From the NCBI RefSeq assembly GCF_002435945.1, contig NZ_DIXC01000024.1:1-39618 (forward strand): a stretch of 39,618 nt of DNA. The letters are read 5' to 3'. The stretch's first letter is position 1, and every line of letters starts with the position of its first letter. The stretch comes from Mesotoga sp. UBA6090. Its GTDB lineage: Bacteria > Thermotogota > Thermotogae > Petrotogales > Kosmotogaceae. Both the position numbers and the translations under genes were made by a program. The notes beneath the pieces are model-generated. The model had not been told where the DNA came from and made no database searches. It was given only the letters and a program-made list of their open reading frames with translations. Positions 22,635 through 31,401 of the stretch are shown piece by piece.

Positions 22635-24170
22635 ATGAGAAAGTATTTGGTAATCATGTTCCTCGTAGTCGTACTTTCATTCTCTGCATTTGCAGCGGAA
22701 AAGTATGATTCGGAGCTTGTTGTTGGAACCGACCAGAATCCGACGACAATGGATCCAGCAATGTATCAGGATCTGGCTTCTTCTCAGGTAATGAGAAATG
22801 TCTTCGAGACGTTGGTAGCTTACACTGCCGATGTCAAGGAGATTAAACCACTAATTGCCGAGTCTTGGACCGTGAGCGATGACCTAAAGGTTTGGACATT
22901 CAAGCTCAGAGAGAATGTCTTCTTCCAGAAGGGGAAGTTCCAGGACGGGCGTAATGTAACTGCAGAAGACGTGAAGTATAGCTTTGACAGAGAGATGGAA
23001 ATCTCTCCGATGGTGAGAATCTACATGATCGACACTATCGAAGTCGTTGATACTTACACTGTCAAGATCACTCTTCAGTATCCATACGCTCCATTCCTTA
23101 CTGTTCTTACGGATATCGGAGCTGCAATCGTTCCTAAAGAAGAAGTCGAAGGCTGGGGCGACGACTTCGTTCTTCATCCGATCGGCTCTGGTCCGTACGT
23201 GTTGAAGGAATGGGTCAAGGATGACCATATGTCTTTTGAGAGATACGAAGAGTACTGGGGCGAAAAACCCTATGTAAAGAAGCTAACGTACAAGTTCATC
23301 CCTGACAAAGCTGTGTTGACTCTTGCGCTTCTCAGCGGACAGGTGGATATTACAAGCGATATTCTCGATCAGGACATTCCTAAGGTAACCGCTGATCCTA
23401 ATGTTGAGGCCGTAATGGTGGGCGGAAACAACATCTACGCCGCTTACATGAACGCGACGAAGGGCCCGACCACCGATCCCAAGGTAAGAGAAGCGATTTT
23501 CAAGGCAGTAGATGTCACACAGATAGCTAAAGTCATCTTCCCTAATGAGAGTGGAGTTCCTGCATATGGACCTATTCCCCCCGGATCGTGGGCATACAAT
23601 CCCGATGTTCAGAATTTCTACACTCCTTACGATCCCGAAGGCGCGAAGCAGATCCTTAAGGACGCCGGATATTCAGATGGCCTTAAGCTTAAGATGTATA
23701 CTTCTGACGATCCAAACAGAAGAAAGATGGCCATCGTTATGCAGTCGATGCTAAAGCAGGTCGGAATTGATCTCGAAGTCATATCTCTCGAGTGGGGAAG
23801 TTTTATAGAAGTATCTGCTAATGGAGAAGCGGACATTTACGCAATCGGTTGGACATGGTATCCCGACCCTGAATTCTTCATGTACTACATGTTCCACTCT
23901 TCGACTGCGGGAACTTATGGAAATGGCGGTACATACAACAACCCCGAAGTCGATAAGTACATAGAGCTGGGTGAGTCCTCTGCTGATCAGGATGAAAGGA
24001 TTATGTATTATAGGAAGGCCGAGGAACTCGTGATGAAAGACAGGTTCTTCTTCCCTGGGTACCACAAGCTTGTTGTCATGGGTGTTAGTGACAAGGTAAA
24101 GGGCTTCACGGTTTCTTCGGATATGACCATACGGATCTTCGCTCCGGGAACAAACGTTTACGTAGAATAG
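22635..24170 (+). CDS. Oligopeptide-type ABC transporter substrate-binding protein (family 5)
   Basis: A secreted receptor of the Dpp/Opp class with about 511 residues. A signal peptide (K-Y-L-V-I-M-F-L-V-V-V-L-S-F-S-A-F-A) is followed by the typical start T-D-Q-N-P-T-T-M-D-P-A. The family 5 hallmark W-T-F-K-L-R-E-N-V-F-F and A-E-D-V-K-Y-S-F-D-R appear near residue 95-120, and the later L-A-L-L-S-G-Q-V-D-I is also typical. ATG 22635 follows AAAGGAGGT; an earlier in-frame ATG at 22617 overlaps the AroM stop without a ribosome site. Ligand unknown: a peptide, N-acyl amino acid or similar compound by operon context. Confidence 0.92.
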   Translation: MRKYLVIMFLVVVLSFSAFAAEKYDSELVVGTDQNPTTMDPAMYQDLASSQVMRNVFETLVAYTADVKEIKPLIAESWTVSDDLKVWTFKLRENVFFQKGKFQDGRNVTAEDVKYSFDREMEISPMVRIYMIDTIEVVDTYTVKITLQYPYAPFLTVLTDIGAAIVPKEEVEGWGDDFVLHPIGSGPYVLKEWVKDDHMSFERYEEYWGEKPYVKKLTYKFIPDKAVLTLALLSGQVDITSDILDQDIPKVTADPNVEAVMVGGNNIYAAYMNATKGPTTDPKVREAIFKAVDVTQIAKVIFPNESGVPAYGPIPPGSWAYNPDVQNFYTPYDPEGAKQILKDAGYSDGLKLKMYTSDDPNRRKMAIVMQSMLKQVGIDLEVISLEWGSFIEVSANGEADIYAIGWTWYPDPEFFMYYMFHSSTAGTYGNGGTYNNPEVDKYIELGESSADQDERIMYYRKAEELVMKDRFFFPGYHKLVVMGVSDKVKGFTVSSDMTIRIFAPGTNVYVE

Positions 24171-24185
24171 ACTATCGTTTTTTGC

Positions 24186-24209
24186 GGGATGGGGCTTTCG
24201 CTCCATCCC
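24186..24209 (+). promoter_or_regulatory. Intercistronic hairpin after the binding-protein gene
   Basis: GGGATGG (24186-24192) pairs perfectly with CCATCCC (24203-24209), extended inside by further G-C pairing, and is followed by CTTTT. It resembles a weak terminator placed between the binding protein and the first permease. Partial termination or 3'-end protection would give more binding protein than channel. Confidence 0.7.
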
Positions 24210-24228
24210 CTTTTAAAGGAGTGGTGTT

Positions 24229-25188
24229 GTGAGAAAGTTCATTGTCAGAAGGTTGCTCCAGATTATTCCCACCCTTTTCTTTGTGCTTCTGACGGTTTTC
24301 TTTTTGATGAAGCTTATTCCTGGAGATCCTGCGGCGGTTCTTCTAGGACCAGGCGCCAGAGCTCAAGACATAGAGCGCTTTAGAGCAGAGCTGGGACTCG
24401 ATCAGCCTGTTTTCACTCAGTTTGCGCTTTATCTGAAGAGGGTGTTCACCGGTAACTTCGGCAAGTCTCTCATATATAGGCAGGATGTGATCTCACTGAT
24501 TGTAGAGCGACTTCCGACAACGCTTCTTTTGAGCGTGAGCGCTCTATTCATTGCTTCGATAATTGGAATACCGGCCGGCATTCTTGCCGCAACCAAGCAC
24601 GATAGTTTTGTAGACTTCAGTATAACGATTCTCTCCTTAGTTGGGATATCGGTTCCGATATTCTGGTTCGGCATGATACTCATAATCGTGTTTGCGTTGC
24701 AGCTTGGGTGGCTTCCCGCGGTTGGGATTGGAAACATTTCAAATGGACTTTGGGATGTTGTCAAGCATATTATCCTGCCTTCTACGGCTCTCGGAATTCA
24801 GTCTATGGGAATCATAACGAGGTTCACCCGATCGAGTATGCTGGAGGTTCTCAGGCAGGATTACGTGAGAACCGCGATGGCTAAAGGATTGAAGAAGAGG
24901 TTAGTTCTGTATAACCACGCACTGAGAAACGCCCTTGTTCCGATAGTAACGGTCATTGGTCTGCAGCTTGGTACACTGCTTGCAGGAGCTGTTCTAACGG
25001 AGACCGTCTTTGCGCTCCCGGGACTGGGCAAATTGATGATAGACGCGATATTGAGAAGAGATTTCTTACTCGTACAGGGTGAAGTCTTGGTCATTGCTTT
25101 CATATACATACTTGTAAATTTCATAGTGGATATGCTCTATGCGTTTCTCAATCCAAAGATTAGGGTCGCTTATGGAGGGTCACAGTAA
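24229..25188 (+). CDS. Oligopeptide-type ABC permease (DppB-like)
   Basis: An inner-membrane permease of 319 residues. It has the DppB/OppB N-terminus R-K-F-I-V-R-R-L-L-Q-I-I-P-T-L, the conserved M-K-L-I-P-G-D-P segment, and the EAA-type loop V-R-T-A-M-A-K-G-L near residue 220. Six membrane segments can be followed. Start GTG 24229 with AAAGGAGTGG upstream. The stop overlaps the next gene's ATG (TAATG). Confidence 0.92.
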   Translation: MRKFIVRRLLQIIPTLFFVLLTVFFLMKLIPGDPAAVLLGPGARAQDIERFRAELGLDQPVFTQFALYLKRVFTGNFGKSLIYRQDVISLIVERLPTTLLLSVSALFIASIIGIPAGILAATKHDSFVDFSITILSLVGISVPIFWFGMILIIVFALQLGWLPAVGIGNISNGLWDVVKHIILPSTALGIQSMGIITRFTRSSMLEVLRQDYVRTAMAKGLKKRLVLYNHALRNALVPIVTVIGLQLGTLLAGAVLTETVFALPGLGKLMIDAILRRDFLLVQGEVLVIAFIYILVNFIVDMLYAFLNPKIRVAYGGSQ

Positions 25189-26027
25189 TGAGAGCTGCAC
25201 AATTCTTGAGGAGACTTCTACGGAGCAAGCAGGCTGTTGTAGGGCTTGTTGTGATTCTGATAATCCTTGTGCTCGCCTTGTTCTCCCCGCTTATTGCAAC
25301 ACACCAAGCAGAGGACATGGACTTCATGCACATCTTTGCTTTACCCGGTGAAGGGGGCCACTTGTTCGGCACGGATGACTACGGTAGAGATCTTTTTAGC
25401 AGACTGGTCTACGGAAGTCGAGTATCGCTTATGGTTGGTGTTGTAGCTGTGGGCATAGGTTCGCTTCTTGGCACAATAATCGGTGTGATAGCCGGCTTTT
25501 TCGGAGGCCTAGTCGATTCAATAATTATGAGAATAATGGACGCACTGTTGTCTTTTCCATATGTTCTGCTGGCCATAGCGATGATGGCGGTTCTCGGCCC
25601 AGGGCTCTTCAATGCGATGCTCGCTATCGGTATTGTTATGATACCGAGCTTCTCGCGAGTTGTTAGGAGCGCAGTCTTGACTTACAAAAACGAGGAGTTC
25701 ATTACTGCGGCGAGATTGATGGGAGGATCGAATCTCTGGGTAATCATGTTTCACATTCTTCCGAACATCATTCCAACAATAATCATATATGTTTCTTTGA
25801 ACTTCGCCGGTGCGATAATCAGCGAGGCCACATTGAGCTTTCTAGGCCTTGGAATTCAGCCGCCAACCCCATCTTGGGGAAGCATGCTGAGCGAGGCCAA
25901 GAATTATCTTCAGACTGCTCCAAATATGGCTATCTTTCCGGGAATAGCGATCCTAGTTTCCTGTTTGGGATTCAATCTTCTTGGAGATGGCTTGAGAGAC
26001 GTGCTAGATCCCAGATTGAGGTCTTGA
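25188..26027 (+). CDS. Oligopeptide-type ABC permease (DppC-like)
   Basis: The second permease, 279 residues. It shows the DppC/OppC hallmark H-L-F-G-T-D-D-Y-G-R-D-L-F-S-R-L near residue 63 and the EAA loop E-F-I-T-A-A-R-L-M-G-G. The C-terminal G-D-G-L-R-D-V-L-D-P-R-L is a family end-signature. Overlaps the previous gene by one base, with GGAGGG before the start. Confidence 0.93.
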   Translation: MRAAQFLRRLLRSKQAVVGLVVILIILVLALFSPLIATHQAEDMDFMHIFALPGEGGHLFGTDDYGRDLFSRLVYGSRVSLMVGVVAVGIGSLLGTIIGVIAGFFGGLVDSIIMRIMDALLSFPYVLLAIAMMAVLGPGLFNAMLAIGIVMIPSFSRVVRSAVLTYKNEEFITAARLMGGSNLWVIMFHILPNIIPTIIIYVSLNFAGAIISEATLSFLGLGIQPPTPSWGSMLSEAKNYLQTAPNMAIFPGIAILVSCLGFNLLGDGLRDVLDPRLRS

Positions 26028-26037
26028 AGGAGGTTAC

Positions 26038-27219
26038 ATGGACAAGAAAAGGGGAATAATCCATAGTGTTGACAGAATTTCCAGTGATGTAATTGAGCTG
26101 GGTAAGAAGATCTTCGGTTTCTCTGAGCTCTCTTACGAGGAGTACAAGTCATCTGAGGCTCTAAAGAATTTCCTTAAAGCCTCCGGATTTGAGGTTATAA
26201 GCCCGGCTATTGAGGAGCTGCCCACTTCCTTTATTGCAAGTTACGGTAACTCTGATCCGAGAATAGCTGTGATGGCCGAATATGATGCGCTGCCTGAAAT
26301 CGGCCATGCTTGCGGTCATAATCTGATCTGTACTACAAGTATTGCAGCGGCTATCGCACTCAAGGAAAGCGGAGCGATCGAGGGAACCGGCGGTTCCGTT
26401 GTTGTGGTAGGTTGCCCCGCTGAAGAACGCGGAGGAGCGAAGAGGGTTCTTGTCGAAAAGGGTGTTTTTGATGATATGAGCGCTGCTTTGATTATTCACC
26501 CCGCTTCAATGAGTACGGGTTTTGACATTTCGTATGCCCTGAAGACCTTCTCTATTGAATACTTTGGTAAACCGGCTCACGCTGCCGCGGATCCGGCTAA
26601 AGGTGTAAACGCGCTCGATGCTGTGATTCAGATGTTCAATGGTATTTCTGCATTGCGTCAGCAGCTTCCGGAGAAGGTTCGGATACACGGAATAATCACC
26701 AATGGCGGTCAATCCTTCAATACAATTCCCGATTTTTCAGCTGCCGAGATCGGAATAAGGGCGCTGACTATTGAAGAAGTCGACGTTGTCTCGGAGAAGT
26801 TCAAGAAGATAGTTGAAGCAGGGGCGTTGGCTACGGGGTGTGATTTTGAGGTGGAGCAAACCGAGCAGATGGAAGAGGTGTACGTAAACGTTCCTATTGC
26901 ACGCCTATTGGACAGTAATTACGAGCTCGTCGGCGAAAAAACAACTATGCGTACGTATGAACAAGGAGTCGGCTCTACGGATGTAGGTTCGGTTACGCAC
27001 GTGTTGCCTGCGATACAGGGGTACATAAATATTACCGAGCACCGGGACATCCCTACCCATACAAGAGAATTCGCGTCCTGTGCGAATTCAGAATATGCCT
27101 ACAATGCAATGATAAGAGCCGCGAAAGCAATGGCGCTTACAGTCTATGATCTTCTGTCGGATAGATCGGTGTTGCAAGAAGTTATAGATTATTTCAAAGA
27201 GAGAAGGAAAGAATTTTGA
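26038..27219 (+). CDS. M20-family amidohydrolase / metallopeptidase
   Basis: A cytosolic zinc amidohydrolase of 393 residues in the M20D-like group (aminobenzoyl-glutamate hydrolase, N-acyl-amino-acid hydrolases, Xaa-Arg dipeptidase relatives). Metal and catalytic motifs are visible: A-E-Y-D-A-L-P-E-I-G-H-A-C-G-H-N (Asp83, His90, Cys92, His94), C-P-A-E-E-R-G-G (Glu129/Glu130) and I-I-H-P (His154). A dimerisation domain spans ~170-290 (G-K-P-A-H-A-A-A). AGGAGG lies directly before ATG 26038. It presumably cleaves the imported compound, releasing an amino acid. Confidence 0.9.
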   Translation: MDKKRGIIHSVDRISSDVIELGKKIFGFSELSYEEYKSSEALKNFLKASGFEVISPAIEELPTSFIASYGNSDPRIAVMAEYDALPEIGHACGHNLICTTSIAAAIALKESGAIEGTGGSVVVVGCPAEERGGAKRVLVEKGVFDDMSAALIIHPASMSTGFDISYALKTFSIEYFGKPAHAAADPAKGVNALDAVIQMFNGISALRQQLPEKVRIHGIITNGGQSFNTIPDFSAAEIGIRALTIEEVDVVSEKFKKIVEAGALATGCDFEVEQTEQMEEVYVNVPIARLLDSNYELVGEKTTMRTYEQGVGSTDVGSVTHVLPAIQGYINITEHRDIPTHTREFASCANSEYAYNAMIRAAKAMALTVYDLLSDRSVLQEVIDYFKERRKEF

Positions 27220-28205
27220 GTCATGTTCTCGAGGTGGAAGACCTAACGGTCGAGTTCAGGTTGCCTGAGGGAATACTTAGAGCCCCGGATGGTATTAGCT
27301 TTTCGGTGGGCGAAAGAGAAGTGCTCGGCATAGTCGGAGAAAGCGGTTCCGGTAAGAGTGTCACTGCGCTTTCACTGATGGGTCTGATACCTTCTCCTCC
27401 TGGCAAAGTAAAAGCTCGCAAGATGGAATTCATGGGAAAGAATCTTCTCAAAGAGGCCGAGGAGGTAAGGGGGAAAAAGATATCGATGGTCTTTCAGAAT
27501 CCCTTGAATTCACTGAACCCGTCGATGAAGATAGGAGCTCAGCTGGTCGAGGTGTTAGTAAACCATATGAATATGACAAAGCCAGAGGCGAAGGCGAAGT
27601 CGATTGAGATCATGAAGAATCTTGGAATTCCCTCACCGGAGAATCTCATGGACCGGTACCCTTTTGAGTATAGCGGGGGCATGCGCCAGCGAATCATGAT
27701 CGCTATGGCGATGCTTTGCAATCCAAAGCTATTGATTGCCGATGAACCAACTACGGCTCTTGACGTGACAATTCAGTCTCAGATTCTCTATCTGTTCCGT
27801 GAATTGAAAGAAGAGTTCGAGACTTCTCTGATTTTCATTACACACGATCTCGGAGTCATCGCACAGATTGCAGATAGAGTGATGGTTATGTACGCTGGGA
27901 AACAGGTAGAGAATGCATCTGTCGAAGAGATCTTCAAGAATCCGAAGCATCCTTATACTTTCGGTCTACTTGATTCCGTACCGAAATTGATTCCCGAGAA
28001 GAGAAAGGAAAGGCTTCCTTCTATAAAGGGTAACGTTCCAGGCTTGCTGGAACCCCCAACAGGCTGTCGTTTTCACCCAAGGTGCAGTAAGGCAATGAAG
28101 ATTTGCGCTGAAAAGCAACCGCCTGTCTTTTCAGTGGGTTCATCTAAAGTATGCTGCTGGCTTTATGGTAGAGAGGTTGCGAATAATGAAGCTGTTGGAA
28201 ATTAG
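27216..28205 (+). CDS. Oligopeptide-type ABC ATPase (DppD-like)
   Basis: A nucleotide-binding subunit of 329 residues. Walker A G-E-S-G-S-G-K-S (41-48), signature Y-S-G-G-M-R-Q-R (152-159) and Walker B L-L-I-A-D-E-P (172-178) are intact. The C-terminal oligopeptide-transporter extension has the cysteine cluster G-C-R-F-H-P-R-C...I-C...C-C, known to bind an iron-sulfur cluster in this family. The start is TTG 27216, overlapping the amidohydrolase stop (TTGA). Confidence 0.92.
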   Translation: MSHVLEVEDLTVEFRLPEGILRAPDGISFSVGEREVLGIVGESGSGKSVTALSLMGLIPSPPGKVKARKMEFMGKNLLKEAEEVRGKKISMVFQNPLNSLNPSMKIGAQLVEVLVNHMNMTKPEAKAKSIEIMKNLGIPSPENLMDRYPFEYSGGMRQRIMIAMAMLCNPKLLIADEPTTALDVTIQSQILYLFRELKEEFETSLIFITHDLGVIAQIADRVMVMYAGKQVENASVEEIFKNPKHPYTFGLLDSVPKLIPEKRKERLPSIKGNVPGLLEPPTGCRFHPRCSKAMKICAEKQPPVFSVGSSKVCCWLYGREVANNEAVGN

Positions 28206-29148
28206 GAACCTTACAAAGAGATTCCCAATAGAGGATAGCATTTTTGGGAAACCGGTTAAGTTTCTCAAGGCAGTCGATGACGTATCCTTTGAAGTCGATA
28301 AGGGCGGCGTTTTCAGTTTGGTAGGCGAGAGCGGGTCCGGAAAATCCACAATAGCAAGGTTGATATGTGGTGCGTATCAGCCAACATCCGGTGAGATTCT
28401 GTATATGGGAAGTCCAATTGGAAGAACGAAGGCCGATTACAGAAACATCCAGATGATCTTTCAAGATCCGGATGCTTCGCTTAACCCGAGAAAGAATGTC
28501 TTTTCGATCATCGAAGAGGGGTTGAGAATTCATAGATTGGGGAGTTCACGAGAGAGAAGAGAAAGGGTTTTGAATATTCTCGACTCTGTTGGTTTGGATC
28601 GTTCAACAATCAAGAAATTCCCTCACGAACTAAGCGGCGGGCAGAAGCAGAGGGTCTCTGTCGCGAGGTCGCTCATTCTGCAGCCGGAATTGCTGGTCCT
28701 GGATGAACCAACCTCGGCTCTTGACGTTTCAATTCAGGCACAGATGCTGAACCTCCTTAGCGATCTACAGAAGGAGTTTTCATTGACTTATGTTTTCATC
28801 ACACACGACCTCAAGATCGTAAGTCAGATTTCCGACCATGTGGCCGTTCTGTATCTGGGAAACATCATGGAAATTGGACCGGTAGATCTGATAATTGATA
28901 GCCCGCTTCATCCATACACTCAGGGACTGCTCAAGTCTGTCCCACAGCCTGATCCGAGTAAGAAAGCGACGAATGAGATTCTAAAAGGCGAGATTCCCAG
29001 TCCGGTAAATCCGCCCAAAGGCTGCCCGTTTATTACGAGGTGCCCACAGGTCTTTGAGGCTTGCACGATAAAACCGGAACTCAAGGTCGTCCGCGACAGA
29101 AAGGTAAGATGCCATCTTTATTACACAGGAGGTAATTTCAATGCTTAG
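28186..29148 (+). CDS. Oligopeptide-type ABC ATPase (DppF-like)
   Basis: The second nucleotide-binding subunit has 320 residues from ATG 28186, chosen for GAGAGG nine bases upstream; an in-frame ATG at 28165 has no ribosome site. Walker A G-E-S-G-S-G-K-S (47-54), signature L-S-G-G-Q-K-Q-R, Walker B L-L-V-L-D-E-P, and the C-terminal cysteine motif G-C-P-F...R-C...C...C are all present. It overlaps the DppD-like gene by 20 bases. Both ATPases are supplied here, unlike in the sugar importers of this window. Confidence 0.92.
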   Translation: MKLLEIRNLTKRFPIEDSIFGKPVKFLKAVDDVSFEVDKGGVFSLVGESGSGKSTIARLICGAYQPTSGEILYMGSPIGRTKADYRNIQMIFQDPDASLNPRKNVFSIIEEGLRIHRLGSSRERRERVLNILDSVGLDRSTIKKFPHELSGGQKQRVSVARSLILQPELLVLDEPTSALDVSIQAQMLNLLSDLQKEFSLTYVFITHDLKIVSQISDHVAVLYLGNIMEIGPVDLIIDSPLHPYTQGLLKSVPQPDPSKKATNEILKGEIPSPVNPPKGCPFITRCPQVFEACTIKPELKVVRDRKVRCHLYYTGGNFNA

Positions 29149-30070
29149 GCAGGTAATGGATATTCTTGAGTTTCTCGATAGCCCTTCTGTAAACGGGAAA
29201 GAAGTTGCGGAACTCTTCGCACCATACGAAGGCGTTGTTGTAGAGATCGAGAACGCTGGCAGCGAAAAAGGAAGCACCGACGTGATTCGAATTCTGATCG
29301 AAGGACAGGACTCCTCTCTACCTGTTCTTGGCGTAGTCGGGCAGCTTGGAGGTATTGGAGCTAGACCGGACGTGATAGGTTTTGTTAGCGATGGAGACGG
29401 TGCTGCTGCGGCACTTGCACTGGCCCTGAAGGCGGCCCAAGCAAGCAGCCAGGGAGATAGGCTTCCGGGGAATCTCTACGTTTCGACACACATCTGTCCC
29501 GATGCTCCGACACAGCCACACGAGCCTGTTCCATTCATGGGATCACCGATAGGAACAAGGCAGGCGCTGCAGGCAATGCTCAAGGGGCGCCTCGATGCAG
29601 TTATTTCAATAGATACAACTAAGGGAAACAGATTGATGAACTGGAAAGGTATAGCTATAACACCTACTGTGAAGGAAGGGTACATACTGAAGGTCTCAGA
29701 TGATTTGCTCGATATCTATGAATCCGTTACTGGTCAGCCGGCGAGAGTCTTGCCGATAACTATGCAAGACGTTACTCCTTATGGAAACAGAATCCATCAC
29801 ATAAACAGCATTATGCAGCCCTGTACTTTACTGAGCGTTCCCGTAATAGGTCTTGGGATAACAACCGAGGTGGCCGTTGCCGGATGTGCAACAGGTTCTT
29901 CGCACGAACTGGACATAGAGTTGGCTGCTCGTTTCTCTTTCGAGGTAGCAAAACGATTTGGACAGAACAAGTGCAAGTTCTATGATCATACTGAGTTTGA
30001 AAGAATTAATGCGCTTTATGGCGACATGTCAAGATTAGTGTTTTCGACGAAGGACCTTGAAGATGACTGA
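29141..30070 (+). CDS. DUF1177 family protein
   Basis: A 309-residue protein recognised as DUF1177 by its overall pattern: an N-terminal S-V-N-G, a G-Q-L-G-G-I-G-A-R-P-D segment, and the central S-T-H-I-C-P-D-A-P-T-Q-P-H block. H-I-N-S-I-M-Q-P and a G-I-T-T-E-V-A motif follow later. The histidine- and aspartate-rich motifs suggest a metal-dependent fold, but no activity is known to me. ATG 29141 follows CAGGAGGT and overlaps the ATPase gene by 8 bases. It sits with AroM and an M20 amidohydrolase, and I recall this grouping in other genomes; this would need checking. Confidence 0.8.
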   Translation: MLRQVMDILEFLDSPSVNGKEVAELFAPYEGVVVEIENAGSEKGSTDVIRILIEGQDSSLPVLGVVGQLGGIGARPDVIGFVSDGDGAAAALALALKAAQASSQGDRLPGNLYVSTHICPDAPTQPHEPVPFMGSPIGTRQALQAMLKGRLDAVISIDTTKGNRLMNWKGIAITPTVKEGYILKVSDDLLDIYESVTGQPARVLPITMQDVTPYGNRIHHINSIMQPCTLLSVPVIGLGITTEVAVAGCATGSSHELDIELAARFSFEVAKRFGQNKCKFYDHTEFERINALYGDMSRLVFSTKDLEDD

Positions 30071-30614
30071 ACTTGACAACATAGGAAACAAGCTGAGATC
30101 GCTGAGGCAGGCAAGAAAAATCAGCATAAAAAAGATGGCCGACACTTCCGGTGTGAGCTCCAGTCTGATAAGTCAAATAGAACATGGAAAGGTTTCCCCT
30201 TCGCTTAATACTCTTAAGAAAATTCTCGACGCAATGGGAGAGACCGTGATTTCTCTTGTGCAGCAGAATTCCTCGGAAAGCCTCATGAAAGGTTTGATAA
30301 AACGCGAAGATAGAATGACTGTCACGGTTGCGCCCGGCCTCTATTACGAGGTTCTTTCCGCGCCCAACAAGTCATATTCCATGTTTATTTCTTACCTGAG
30401 TCCTGACGCCGGTACGGAAGACTTCTTTATCCACGAAGGCATTGAATCGGGAATTATGCTGAAGGGGAAGATTGAACTTCAGCTTGGAGATAGTACTTTG
30501 ATTCTCGAAGAGGGAGATAGCATAACCCACAGCAGCACAATACCACACAAGTGGAGAAACCTTGGGAACGAAGTAGCGATAGGAATCTGGGTGGTGTGCC
30601 CTCCAAGCTTCTAA
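30063..30614 (+). CDS. XRE-family regulator with C-terminal cupin
   Basis: A 183-residue transcription factor. A Cro/CI-type helix-turn-helix occupies residues ~8-63 (L-R-S-L-R-Q-A...S-S-S-L-I-S-Q-I-E-H-G-K-V-S-P-S-L). A small cupin follows (~95-180; H-E-G-I-E-S-G, L-E-E-G-D-S, S-S-T-I-P-H-K-W). Such proteins usually sense a small metabolite through the cupin and control their own catabolic operon. Its start lies within the DUF1177 gene end (8-base overlap), with GAAGGA upstream. Last gene of the operon, so self-regulation is likely. Confidence 0.9.
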   Translation: MTELDNIGNKLRSLRQARKISIKKMADTSGVSSSLISQIEHGKVSPSLNTLKKILDAMGETVISLVQQNSSESLMKGLIKREDRMTVTVAPGLYYEVLSAPNKSYSMFISYLSPDAGTEDFFIHEGIESGIMLKGKIELQLGDSTLILEEGDSITHSSTIPHKWRNLGNEVAIGIWVVCPPSF

Positions 30615-31401
30615 AAAGTCCTCTTTCTTTCTTTTTTTGGTGACTCCATTATTCACCTATACGTAGTATTCCTCTTTTTTGCGAAGCAAAGAGTGGCCTG
30701 CGTAAGCAGACTGGCTTCCATATTTCTCGCCTTTTCCTGAGCGAAGCAAACCGCTCGAATCCTTCTCATCTTATCTTGATCTTATCGGCGAACGGGTTTT
30801 TGGTATTGGGCGGTTGACGTAGGACGTCTCTTCAAAACGCTAAGGGACAAGCGAATAGCGGATCTTACAGCGATCAGCGGGTTTTTGTTCCTAAACGTAC
30901 AGCGGTTCTTTGAAGCGAGATGACGGAAAGAGCAGGGTATGAGTGAAGGGTCTCGGGTGTGGTGAAAAAGACGGTTTACTCTGAAATCATCCCGTGGAGC
31001 CTGCCGTGAAATGGTCCCCCTCATGTCATCCCATAATGATTGTATACGGGATCTCGTTCTTCTCGTTCGTCTCTCTCTCTAAAAAGAGGTAAGAGGCATG
31101 AGGTTAGAGGTTAGAAAATCAAAATCTTCACGCTCTTCACACCTCACACCTCTACCCTCTCACCTCAGGTTACCAACCAAGAACCTGGACGCGTAGCGTC
31201 GGACCGAAGAATTGCTCTTTCCAAGAACAGTTCCTAAGGCTCTTGCCAGACCCTAGACCCCACAACCCTAGACCCGGCTCATACGCTCTACTCGGAGAAC
31301 GGTGGACAGATGACGTCTCTTCTAAGCTTCAAGCGAACTGTGTCTTCTTGCAAGCGTACAGCAGTTCTTCCACATCGAAAAGGCTTATTTTTCGTCAGCG
31401 C
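30615..31401. other. Mosaic repeat interval between convergent operons
   Basis: A non-coding stretch between two operons that point at each other. It is a patchwork of fragments of the dispersed repeat in both orientations. A minus-orientation piece lies at 30677-30716 (AGCAGACTGG side), a plus-orientation piece at about 30870-30925 (CAGCGGGT...TTTGTTC...CAGCGG, as at 21484-21513), the inverted palindrome arm at 30988-31005, and the inverted central block at 31176-31306. A T-run follows the XRE gene (30627-30640) but I see no stable stem before it. Confidence 0.6.
31176..31306 (-). repeat. Large dispersed repeat, inverted partial copy C
   Basis: The reverse complement of this stretch matches 21245-21370 of copy B almost exactly, including GCGTATGAGCCGGGTC, one full 15-bp unit, GGCAAGAGCCTTAGG and GACGCTACGCGTCC. 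It is inverted relative to copies A and B. Confidence 0.85.

Noticed and set aside
30615..30645. Rho-independent terminator after the XRE-cupin gene
   Set aside because: There is a T-rich run, but I could not find a stable GC-rich stem directly before it.
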